Assembly (NCBI RefSeq): GCF_003751945.1
Contig: NZ_RJKL01000001.1
Coordinates: 2,914,001 to 2,978,000 of the forward strand
DNA length: 64,000 nt
From: Couchioplanes caeruleus
Lineage (GTDB): Bacteria; Actinomycetota; Actinomycetes; Mycobacteriales; Micromonosporaceae
Reading direction: 5' to 3'
Both the position numbers and the translations under genes were made by a program. Shown one piece after another: positions 1 to 7,534 of this stretch (position 1 is the stretch's first letter; each line of letters opens with the position of its first letter). The notes under the pieces are model-generated. The model had not been told where the DNA came from, searched no databases, and saw only the letters and a list, made by a program, of their open reading frames with translations.

Positions 1-636
1 GATCGGCTCGTCACCAGCGCGGTGATCTACGAACGGGAACGCGGCAGCTCCTGGGCGGACATCGGCCGGCACCTCGACCTCAGCGGTCCCGCGGCGGAAG
101 AGCGTTTCGCGCCGGCTGTCGAGCAGTGGCGGGCCGCGTTCGACGTCCCCTACCGCCTCGACGAGACGGGCCGAAAGCGCATCCCGCAGCTGCCGACCGC
201 CGCCTACGATCCCGCTCGCGTAATCCGCAATCTCGACCTCTGGGCGGCCGCGCGTGTCGGGTACGACGACAAGCACGCCGTAAGCGGTGGCCTGCAGCCG
301 GGCCATGACGATGAGGAGGAGACGTGGCCGGAGACGAGAGGCACGGAAATCGACGGGCGGATCCGGCTACCGCACCTCGGTGCCTTCCTCGACCTGCTGT
401 CCGAGTACGCCCTGCACCGCCCGGCCGACAGTGCCCGCGACGTAGTGGCACGAGCGATGGAGAGCAGCAAAGCTGAGGATCAAGCCACCTGGCATTCGTA
501 CGCCATGGTCGGGACCTTCGAATCGCTCGACATCCGCTTGGCGGTCCACGACGACCTGGTCTCCGTCACTGTCGCCGGCGCGCACTCGCCGGCGCTGCGG
601 TTGCGGATCAGTACGCTCCTGGACGTCTTCGTCTGA
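1..636 (+). CDS. hypothetical protein, 5'-truncated by window edge
   Basis: The frame is open from the first base, so the true start probably lies upstream. A GTG at 22 is the first possible start inside the window and gives 204 residues. The N-terminal stretch ERGSSWADIGRHLDLSG resembles the helix-turn-helix-like 'SWxxIGxxLG' segment of many small actinobacterial proteins, which hints at a DNA-binding or sigma-like fold but does not prove one. No signal peptide or membrane segment is visible. The C-terminal half (from about residue 115) looks like a compact alpha/beta domain ending in LRISTLLDVFV. I do not recognise the family. The aldo/keto reductase remnant follows 22 bases later on the same strand. 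Confidence 0.6.
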   Translation, partial: DRLVTSAVIYERERGSSWADIGRHLDLSGPAAEERFAPAVEQWRAAFDVPYRLDETGRKRIPQLPTAAYDPARVIRNLDLWAAARVGYDDKHAVSGGLQPGHDDEEETWPETRGTEIDGRIRLPHLGAFLDLLSEYALHRPADSARDVVARAMESSKAEDQATWHSYAMVGTFESLDIRLAVHDDLVSVTVAGAHSPALRLRISTLLDVFV

Positions 637-658
637 CCGCCGGACCTGATCACGAAAG

Positions 659-833
659 ATGATCAACGGCGACTCGATGCCGAGAAACTGGCGACAGTTG
701 AACAGACGCTCTCACCAGTCGGCCAGGCCCACCAGATCCCGGAGGCCGGACCGGGCAGGTCCTCACCGCCGCTCTCGCCGTCGGCTACCGGGCCATCGAC
801 AGCGCAGCGGCCTACGGCAACGAGAAGCGGTGA
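659..833 (+). pseudogene. aldo/keto reductase N-terminal remnant, frameshifted
   Basis: An ATG at 659 opens with MINGDSMPR, which fits the usual N-terminus of aldo/keto reductases (NG-x-x-MP-x-LGLGT). The match is then lost. It resumes in another frame at 756-830 as QVLTAALAVGYRAIDSAA followed by AYGNEK, the classic 'A-x-x-x-GYRxIDTAxxYGNE' segment holding the catalytic Asp and Tyr of the family. A stop follows at 831-833. An intact enzyme is about 275 residues. Only about 35 recognisable codons survive, split over two frames, so this is a decayed or deleted gene. No remaining part is seen downstream, where the minus-strand lipoprotein gene begins. Confidence 0.7.
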
Positions 834-877
834 CGCCGCCACGCCGGAGAATAGCCCGGCGCATGCTCCTCCATGGA

Positions 878-1603
878 CTATCGGCCGCCGGTGATCTTTT
901 CTCCCTGCGGGCTGACAACGAACCACGAGCCCGCCACACCCTGGCCCTTAAGGTCTCCGGGCTTCGAGTCCTCCGCGAAGCGGTAGACCGGCCAGCCGCC
1001 GATGGTGAGCTGGATGGCGCCGTCCTCACGGCGGATCGCCCCTACCTGCTCCGGGTCGACACCGGCCAGGTACACCTTCCCGTCCTCCTGGATGGTCACC
1101 GGCGGCCACTTCATGGCGCAGGCATCGTTGCAGTTGGATCGGGACGGCTTCGAGGTGTCGTCGTCGAAGCGGTACAGCACCGCCTGGTTGATGTTGATCA
1201 GGTGTGGAACGTTCAGCGCCGGCGACGTCACCGCCGACAGCTGCACCCACTGAGGTGGGGTCGCCTGCACCGCGACTCCGACCACGGTGCCGCCGTCGCC
1301 GGTCTTGCCGTCCTGCGCGGCGGTGGAGTCGACCACCTGTAAGGCGTTGTTCCCGGCGTTCTGGCCCGCCTGGTCCGCCGCGGCCGCCGACGACGCGGCC
1401 GCCGACGACGCGGCCGCGGTGGTCGCCGGGCTGGAGTCGCCGATGCTGACGGTTTTTCCGCAGCCGGAGGTGACCGCGACGGCGCTGAGGGCGAGCACGG
1501 CGGCGGCGACGGCGCGGCCCGCAGGCCGAGTCCGCCACGGTGGGGGGAAAGCAAGACTCAATGGCATACCGGACACACGAGACCGGGCCCGCCGAAGGTT
1601 CAT
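878..1603 (-). CDS. secreted lipoprotein, COG4315 / Lipoprotein_15 repeat family
   Basis: A predicted lipoprotein. The N-terminus has arginines, a hydrophobic run (AVAAAVLALSAVAVTSGC) and a lipobox ending TSGC. An Ala/Ser-rich linker follows at about residues 60-85. The mature part carries two copies of the repeat of the COG4315 family, marked by Y-x-F-x-x-D: LYRFDDDT with a downstream C-x-x-x-C-x-x-x-W (CNDACAMKW), and VYRFAEDSKPGD near the C-terminus. The family is common on actinobacterial surfaces. Its role is unknown, although electron transfer or haem handling has been suggested for some members. I chose the ATG at 1603; a GTG at 1606 and an ATG at 1567 are alternatives. It is divergent from the WXG100-like gene at 1717. 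Confidence 0.85.
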   Translation of the reverse strand: MNLRRARSRVSGMPLSLAFPPPWRTRPAGRAVAAAVLALSAVAVTSGCGKTVSIGDSSPATTAAASSAAASSAAAADQAGQNAGNNALQVVDSTAAQDGKTGDGGTVVGVAVQATPPQWVQLSAVTSPALNVPHLININQAVLYRFDDDTSKPSRSNCNDACAMKWPPVTIQEDGKVYLAGVDPEQVGAIRREDGAIQLTIGGWPVYRFAEDSKPGDLKGQGVAGSWFVVSPQGEKITGGR

Positions 1604-1716
1604 CACCGCCGGGGCTCTCGCCGCGAGGGCGCAGCGATTGAACCCAGGGATAACCCGATCCCGTGTGTATGCCGGGATGACGGGCCGTCGTCAACCCAGC
1701 GGAGGAAAGGGGCGGG

Positions 1717-2007
1717 ATGGCCGCGGACGTGAACATTCCCGGGGACGAGCTCAAGGAAGCGCAGGACATGCTCGCATTCGTCCATGACTTCATCGACATC
1801 GGTCACCACACGTTCGACTTCGACGCGGCGTTCGGGCCGGAGCTGTCGCGCGGCTCGGCCCAGAACTTCGAGAACAAGTGGGAGGACGGCAAACACCAGC
1901 TGCAGAGGCAGGTGAAGGAACTGCGCGACGCGATCGGCAGCATCCTCGACTCCTTCGACAAGACCGACCAGGACGCCGCGAAGAGCCTCGACGCCGGGCA
2001 ACGGTGA
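1717..2007 (+). CDS. WXG100-like (ESX substrate-type) helical protein
   Basis: A 96-residue, charged, all-helical protein of WXG100 size. The central F-E-N-K-W-E-D-G segment (residues about 49-56) places a Trp and a Gly near the turn where WXG100 proteins carry W-x-G, though the exact motif is absent. A good ribosome site (GGAGG and AAAGGGG, 1701-1712) precedes the ATG. It overlaps the next gene by four bases (GTGA), so the two are translationally coupled. WXG100 proteins form helical-hairpin dimers exported by type VII secretion systems. The ESX-type ATPase gene converges from 7114 and suggests this protein or its partner uses that machine. Assignment as a secreted substrate is inference. 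Confidence 0.7.
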   Translation: MAADVNIPGDELKEAQDMLAFVHDFIDIGHHTFDFDAAFGPELSRGSAQNFENKWEDGKHQLQRQVKELRDAIGSILDSFDKTDQDAAKSLDAGQR

Positions 2008-2642
2008 CGGAGATGACCAGCGCGCAACGATTCCTGCTCAATGTGCCCGACCTGTGGGACCAGGTCGACCTCAGCGGCGAGGAACTGGCCCGGACTCGGG
2101 CGAGGGCATTGTCCATGACGGACGATCCGCGGCAACGGATGCGGATCAACGACATGTTCCGACAGGGCCGCGAGATCAGCCGCGCGGCGCGGCGGCAGGG
2201 CGCCCTGCTGGCCACCGGCACGGCGACCGTGTACGACGAGGGACTCTTCATGGCGTACGGCATGGTCTTCGCCGTCACCACGCCCCGGGGGCAGGAGCTG
2301 ACGCTGCCGGTCCTGTCGGCTCAGCTGGGGATCTCGTCCGCCACCGGTGTGGCCCCGAAGGACCGGGTGATCAGCTCGGCCGAGGTGCCGCACGTGGGCA
2401 CGGTCGCGCGGGTCACCGGCACCGAGACCACCCGGCTGACCGCGGACGTCGACGTCAAGCTGCTGACCATGCACACGATGATGCCGGTGCCCGGCCAGAC
2501 CGGGGACTTCCTCGTGGTCACCATGGCCAGCCCCAATCTGCCGTTGCGGAACGAGGTCTACGACCTGTTCGACGCGATCACCAGCACCTTCCGCTTCCTG
2601 ACCGACGACGGCGAGCCGGTGGAGGTCGCCCCCACCGGCTGA
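2004..2642 (+). CDS. conserved-type hypothetical protein, coupled to WXG100-like gene
   Basis: The GTG start overlaps the stop of the preceding WXG100-like gene (GTGA), and an ATG at 2013 is an alternative. The 212 residues have no signal peptide or membrane span. The N-terminal third is helical and rich in Arg (MTDDPRQRMRINDMFRQGRE). The rest alternates hydrophobic and polar residues as in a beta-rich domain (VYDEGLFMAYGMVFAVTTP; DFLVVTMASPN). Small two-layer proteins coupled to WXG100 genes often act as chaperones or recognition factors such as EspG in mycobacteria, but no sequence match to EspG is evident. I do not assign a function. A strong terminator follows at 2660. Confidence 0.7.
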   Translation: MTEMTSAQRFLLNVPDLWDQVDLSGEELARTRARALSMTDDPRQRMRINDMFRQGREISRAARRQGALLATGTATVYDEGLFMAYGMVFAVTTPRGQELTLPVLSAQLGISSATGVAPKDRVISSAEVPHVGTVARVTGTETTRLTADVDVKLLTMHTMMPVPGQTGDFLVVTMASPNLPLRNEVYDLFDAITSTFRFLTDDGEPVEVAPTG

Positions 2643-2659
2643 GGACGTCCCGACGACGA

Positions 2660-2694
2660 AAAGGGCGGCCGGACAGTTCCTCCGGCCGCCCTTT
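2660..2694. terminator. bidirectional intrinsic terminator between convergent genes
   Basis: A perfect 14-bp inverted repeat, AAAGGGCGGCCGGA and TCCGGCCGCCCTTT, is separated by a 7-base loop. It has A-rich bases on its left and T-rich bases on its right, so it can work in both directions. It lies between the stop at 2642 (plus strand) and the stop of the ATPase gene at 2708 (minus strand). Confidence 0.93.
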
Positions 2695-2707
2695 CTGCCT
2701 GCCCGGG

Positions 2708-5700
2708 TCAGGCGGTGGCCAGCGGTACCTGCACCGACACCAGGCTGCCGTCGCCCAGGTGCAGCAGACCGCGGCCCGGTTGCGGGACCTGGCCGACGAC
2801 GCCACGGGTCAGCTTCACGCCGATGATCTCGCCGTCGCTGAGGCCCTGCGGCGACAGCAGCAGGCCGGTGCGGTTGCGCTTCACCTGCCCCATCCAGCCG
2901 GCCAGGCTCAACGCCAGCGACTCCGCGTTGCCGGCCGCGAGCAGCCCCCATCCGTTGCCCTGCGCACCCCGGGCGAGCTGAGCCAGGTCGGCGTCGATCT
3001 CGGCGCCCATCAGCAGTTCCGCGTCGTCCACGACGATCACGGCGCTCGCCTGGGGGATGTTGCGCAGGACACCGCGGAACTCGCTGATCGACACCTCCGG
3101 ATCGGTGATCACCGCGGCCACCCCGGGGCGACCCTCGAGGTCGCGCAGCGGCGACCGGCGGGGCGCCAGCACGACCAGGCCGGTCCCCCCGGCCAGCAGC
3201 GACTCGGCTGCCGACAGCAGCGCCGTGCTGCGGCCGGTGCGCGGCGGGCCGCCGATGACGAAGGACGGCACGTCGGTGAGGTCGGGGCCGAGTGAGGTGA
3301 GCCGGTCACCGCCGACCGCGATCAGTGGCCGCATCGGACCGCGGAGGGCGTGCAGGGCGAGCGCGTCGGCGTAGGTGATCCGGTCGGGCAGGACGTCCAG
3401 GCGCAGCGCCCGCCGCCCGTCCGGAACCTGCGCCTCCCGCTTGGCCAGTTCCTCACCGAGGGTAAGCAGCACCTGGGCCTGCGCGGTGCCACCCAGGTCG
3501 CTGTCCAGCACCGCGATCTGCGCCGCACTGAGGTCCGCGGTCCGGATCCCCCGGCCCGGGGCCGGATCCGAGGGTGCCGCCTTGGTCGGGATGCCGACGG
3601 ACGAGTAGTCCTGGCGGTCGTTCAACCGCAGCACGATCTTCTCCTCCGTGCTGCCGGAGTACCGGCCGCCACCCAGCACCCGGTCACCGGCCAGCACGAG
3701 GTGGATGCCGACGCCGGCGCCGTCGCGCAGCAGCCGGACCATGCGCTCCAGATAGCTGCCGTTGTCGTAAGAGACGAACTCGCGGTCGAACACCTCGAAC
3801 CGGTCGACCATCAGCACGATGTGCGGCAGCCGCTCGCCGGGCGCCTGGGAGCGGCGCAGTTCGGCGAGGTCGGCGGTGCCGCGCGCGCCCAGGGCCGCCT
3901 GCCGGGCGGTGAGTTCCGCGTTGAGCCGGTCGAGCAGCCGGCCCAGGCGCTCCACCTGGTTGCGGTCCACCACCGCACCGCAGTGCGGCAGCGCGGTCAG
4001 GACATTCATCGCGCCGTTACCGCAGTCCACGGCGTAGAGGTGCACGTCGTCGGCGCCGTGTGCTAACGCCAACGCCGCGGCCAACGTGCGCAGCGTCTGC
4101 GACCGGCCGCTGCGCGGGGATCCGACGACGTGCAGATGACCTGCCCGGTCGAGGTCGAACGTCAACGGCGCCCGGGTCTGCTGCGCGGGCAGGTCGACCA
4201 CCCCGTACTCGACCGGCGGCAACGCGGCCTCGCGGACGGCGGCGGGTTCGGGGGCGGGAGGCCTGGTCCATTCGAGCAGTTCGGGCAGGGCCGGCAGCCA
4301 CGGACTGGGCTGGCGAGGCACCCGGGACAGGTCGGCGGCCTGGGCGATCGCTGCGGTCAGGACCGCCAGGTCGGTGACCGCCTCGGTCCGCTGTGCATCG
4401 GGATCGCCGCGGCCGGCCCGCCCGGCCGGCAGCGGACCGCCGAGGTCGGGCCAGGCCACGGGCGAGGCTCGCACCTTGACCGGCTCCCCCTCGGCGACGG
4501 CGCTGCCCGGGCGGCGCCCACCGACCCGGGCGGACTGGAACGGCAGCAGCACCGACGGGCCGAGCCGGACGTAGGCGCGGCCCGGATTAGCCGGCGAGAT
4601 CTCCCCGGAGTCGGGGGCGTCGATGATGTCGCGGCTCTCCGAGGTGTCGGTCGTGCGCAGCGCGATCCGCAGGTTCGTGTTGGCCCGGATGTCGGGGGTC
4701 ACCGCCCCGCCGGGCCGCTGGGTCGCCAGGACCAGGTGGATGCCGAGCGAGCGGCCCCGCTGGGCGATGTTGACCAGCCCGGCGATGAAGTCCGGCAGTT
4801 CCCGGACCATCGAGGCGAACTCGTCGATGACCAGCAGCAGCCGCGGCAGAGGCGGCAGCACGTCGCCGCCGCGCGACCGCTTGTCCAGGTAATCGACGAT
4901 GTCCTTGGCGCCGGCCCGGGCCAGTTGCGTCTCCCGGCGGCGCAACTCTGCGCCGAGGGACACGAGGGCGCGCTCGACCAGGTGGGTGTCGAGGTCGGTG
5001 ACCAGGCCGACGGTGTGCGGCAGGTCGGCGCACTCGGCGAACGCGCTGCCGCCCTTGTAGTCGACCAGCACGAAGGTCATCTCGTCCGGGCGGTTCACCA
5101 CGGCCAGGGTGGCGACCAGGGTCTGCAGCAGCTCCGACTTGCCGGAGCCGGTGGTGCCGGCGATCAGGGCGTGCGGGCCGTCGCGTACCAGGTCGACGGC
5201 GAACGCGCCGTCGTAGCCGACGCCGAGGATGGCCGAGGTGCTACGGCCGCCGAGCGACCATCCGGCGACCACGGCCTGCGGGGTCGGCGGCTCGATGCCG
5301 AGCAGGTCGAGCAGCCGCACCGACCCGGGCAGCACGCTGTCGTCGCCGTCCCCGACGCCGCGGAGCGGGGCCAGCGCCCGGCCGAACGGCTCGTACCATC
5401 CGGGTTCGGGCGAGTCGGTCCGGACCTGTTCCAGCGCCGCACCAGTGCCGGTGCGCACCCTGGACATGTTCCGGGCGCTGGACCCGGTGACGACGACCGC
5501 GCCGCATTCCTCCGGGAGCAGCCGCTCCTCACGATCGATGCAGACGACGTAGACGCCGACGGCCGGGCCGTCCCGCAGCAGAGCGATGACGCCGGGCAGG
5601 GAACGGGCACGGCGGGCCTGCTCCAGGATCACCAGGATGTCCGGGTAGCCGCCGTCGCCCCCGCGGACGAGACCGGGCCCGGCGGCGGTCCGGGCGGTGA

Positions 5701-7114
5701 CGATCTGGCCGAGTTCCCCGATCCGCCGGGCCAGCGAGTCGGTGGTGCTGCCGACCAGGGAGTAAGCGTCCTCGCCCTGCGGCTGGGTGTGCGGCAGCCA
5801 GCGCGTCCACGCCCAGTCGCGGTCGCCGTCCGGGCCGGCCAGCACGACGATGCGCAGGTCGGTGGGGCTGTGCAGGGCCGCGGCCTGCGCGGTCAGCCAG
5901 CCGGCGACGCTGCTGGCCTGCGGTCCGGCGACGCCGACCACGGCGGCCCGGCGGACGGCCAGGGAGACCGGCACCTGGTTCAGCCACGGCACGGTGGTGC
6001 GCCGATGCTCATCCTGGGTGGGGTCGTCGACGCTGAGCGAGGACGGCACGTCGGCGGTCCCGACCCGTACGGCCAGAAAGTCGGGGTCCTGCCAGCGCCG
6101 CTCCCAGAGCCGCTCGGACGGCTGTACGGCCATCTGCAGCAGCGAGGCCGGGTCGGGCAGCGACAAACGCAGGTTGCGCTGTTCCTCCAGCACGCCGGAC
6201 TCGATGTCCGCGTGGACCCGGGCCAGCTTCTCCTCGTGCGCCCGTACGTCCTCGAGGTACTTCTGCATTGCCTGCTTGCGCCCGCCGAACTGGGTGACCA
6301 GCGCGGCGACGGGGGACAGCAGCGCGATGAAGATGAAGATCCATCGCCCGGTCGCCAGGATGGCGACCAGGGCGCTGCCGGCCGGCAGGAGCACGATCGG
6401 CAGCAGCGGGATGGGCCGCTTGTCGGGCTTGGTCGGTGGGGCGGGCAGCCGGAACTTGCCGCCGGCCGCGGCCGGCAGGAACCGCGGCGGACGGTTGAAC
6501 TCCAGGCCGAGACCGTCGGCGGCCGGGGTGAGCGGCGCCCGGGCCGACCGGCGGGAGGTGAGTTCCAGCAGGATGTCGCCGACGGCGAGCTGACTGCCCT
6601 CGCGCCAGCTCGTGCCGTCGGGCACCGATCGCCCGTCCAGCAGGGCGTTCTCGGCCGTCAGCAGCTCGGCGGTGCCGTCCAGACGGATCCGCACCCGGGC
6701 CGCCCACGGGGGCGTGCCGTCCACCGCCGACAACCTGATCCGGCAGGCGCCGGCACTGCCGATGTCGTAGTCGCCGGGTACGAGCCGGAAGACGATCCCG
6801 GCGCCCGGACCGGAGACGACGCGGATCTCGGTGCGCCCCTCGGCCTCGGGCTCGGCGGGAACCGGCCCGCCGAGCCCGAGGTCCATGCCGTCGCGCACCC
6901 CGGCAGCCTGAAGCGTGGCCTCCGGATCCACCGGATCGGACCCGATGTACAGGACCGGTCCGGACGTGCCGGCACCGTCGAGCGGCGCCTGGCCGACCGC
7001 GCCCGCCAGTGCGGCCGCGAGACGGCCGACGGTGGCGGAGGGCTCGGTGTCGATCACGACGGTGGTGGACACGTCCTCGACCTGCGGATCTCGGACGCTC
7101 AGGTTCAATCGCAC
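2708..7114 (-). CDS. FtsK/SpoIIIE-type type VII secretion ATPase with FHA-like N-terminus (EssC/EccC-like)
   Basis: A membrane motor of about 1468 residues. The first 80 residues form a ubiquitin-like domain, followed at about 90-190 by an FHA-like domain (EIRVVSGPGAGIVFRL; GDYDIGS). Two membrane helices lie near 240-285 (LLPIVLLPAGSALVAILATG; FIFIALLSPVAALVTQF). Three tandem ATPase domains follow. The first has a full Walker A (GTTGSGKSELL, about 655) and Walker B (LLLVIDEF, about 760). The second (GSPRSGRSQTL, about 995) and third (GGPPRTGRSTAL, about 1290) have Arg in place of the Walker Lys. This order (FHA-like, two helices, three motor domains) is that of firmicute EssC/YukB and of a class of actinobacterial homologues. 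I chose the GTG at 7114 because the protein then begins VRLNLSVRD; a further in-frame start is at 7177. It follows WXG100 and effector genes in one operon. Confidence 0.92.
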   Translation of the reverse strand: MRLNLSVRDPQVEDVSTTVVIDTEPSATVGRLAAALAGAVGQAPLDGAGTSGPVLYIGSDPVDPEATLQAAGVRDGMDLGLGGPVPAEPEAEGRTEIRVVSGPGAGIVFRLVPGDYDIGSAGACRIRLSAVDGTPPWAARVRIRLDGTAELLTAENALLDGRSVPDGTSWREGSQLAVGDILLELTSRRSARAPLTPAADGLGLEFNRPPRFLPAAAGGKFRLPAPPTKPDKRPIPLLPIVLLPAGSALVAILATGRWIFIFIALLSPVAALVTQFGGRKQAMQKYLEDVRAHEEKLARVHADIESGVLEEQRNLRLSLPDPASLLQMAVQPSERLWERRWQDPDFLAVRVGTADVPSSLSVDDPTQDEHRRTTVPWLNQVPVSLAVRRAAVVGVAGPQASSVAGWLTAQAAALHSPTDLRIVVLAGPDGDRDWAWTRWLPHTQPQGEDAYSLVGSTTDSLARRIGELGQIVTARTAAGPGLVRGGDGGYPDILVILEQARRARSLPGVIALLRDGPAVGVYVVCIDREERLLPEECGAVVVTGSSARNMSRVRTGTGAALEQVRTDSPEPGWYEPFGRALAPLRGVGDGDDSVLPGSVRLLDLLGIEPPTPQAVVAGWSLGGRSTSAILGVGYDGAFAVDLVRDGPHALIAGTTGSGKSELLQTLVATLAVVNRPDEMTFVLVDYKGGSAFAECADLPHTVGLVTDLDTHLVERALVSLGAELRRRETQLARAGAKDIVDYLDKRSRGGDVLPPLPRLLLVIDEFASMVRELPDFIAGLVNIAQRGRSLGIHLVLATQRPGGAVTPDIRANTNLRIALRTTDTSESRDIIDAPDSGEISPANPGRAYVRLGPSVLLPFQSARVGGRRPGSAVAEGEPVKVRASPVAWPDLGGPLPAGRAGRGDPDAQRTEAVTDLAVLTAAIAQAADLSRVPRQPSPWLPALPELLEWTRPPAPEPAAVREAALPPVEYGVVDLPAQQTRAPLTFDLDRAGHLHVVGSPRSGRSQTLRTLAAALALAHGADDVHLYAVDCGNGAMNVLTALPHCGAVVDRNQVERLGRLLDRLNAELTARQAALGARGTADLAELRRSQAPGERLPHIVLMVDRFEVFDREFVSYDNGSYLERMVRLLRDGAGVGIHLVLAGDRVLGGGRYSGSTEEKIVLRLNDRQDYSSVGIPTKAAPSDPAPGRGIRTADLSAAQIAVLDSDLGGTAQAQVLLTLGEELAKREAQVPDGRRALRLDVLPDRITYADALALHALRGPMRPLIAVGGDRLTSLGPDLTDVPSFVIGGPPRTGRSTALLSAAESLLAGGTGLVVLAPRRSPLRDLEGRPGVAAVITDPEVSISEFRGVLRNIPQASAVIVVDDAELLMGAEIDADLAQLARGAQGNGWGLLAAGNAESLALSLAGWMGQVKRNRTGLLLSPQGLSDGEIIGVKLTRGVVGQVPQPGRGLLHLGDGSLVSVQVPLATA

Positions 7115-7173
7115 GGCTACTCGACCTTCATGTCGGAGGGAGGGACGGCGTGGCCGCGGCGGCGGCCCGCGGA

Positions 7174-7467
7174 TCAACCGAGGTTGGCACCCAGCTGGTC
7201 ATCGGTCTGGGAGAACGCGTCGCCGACGGACTTGACGTACTGGCTGATTCCCTGCAGGCCCTGGTTCACCTGGTCGAACCCCTTGGCGAACTCGTCGAAG
7301 AAGGGCGAGAACCTCTGCTGCGCGGCCGGCGTGGAGTAGCCGTTCGCCAGCAGCCCGGAGATCTTGCCCTTGACCTCGGTCAGCTTGTCCTGAAGCTGGC
7401 TGAAGTCGTTGAGCAGGGCCTGCGAGGTCGCGGCGGTCTCGTCCGAGTTGACCTTGTAGTCGGGCAT
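7174..7467 (-). CDS. WXG100 family protein
   Basis: A 97-residue helical-hairpin protein: helix (about 10-42), turn at ANGYSTPAAQQRF, helix to the end. It has the length and heptad spacing of WXG100 proteins, although the turn has N-G-Y instead of W-x-G. A strong AAGGAGAAG ribosome site precedes the ATG. It lies between the effector gene (stop 7535) and the ATPase gene (start 7114), all on the minus strand, so the three probably form one operon. Such proteins are exported as dimers by ESX/T7b systems and are needed for secretion of larger partners. I infer it is the dedicated WXG100 protein of the adjacent ATPase. Confidence 0.88.
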   Translation of the reverse strand: MPDYKVNSDETAATSQALLNDFSQLQDKLTEVKGKISGLLANGYSTPAAQQRFSPFFDEFAKGFDQVNQGLQGISQYVKSVGDAFSQTDDQLGANLG

Positions 7468-7534
7468 GGTGCTTCTCCTTCATGGTGGTGGTGCTGACTG
7501 CCCATCCGGGTGGATGGAAATAGGGGGCGCGCGG

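Noticed and set aside
4130..7339. Very long plus-strand open frame opposite the EssC-like ATPase gene
   Set aside because: It lacks domain motifs and mirrors the opposite gene; long antisense frames are expected at this GC content. The minus-strand frame has Walker motifs and membrane helices.
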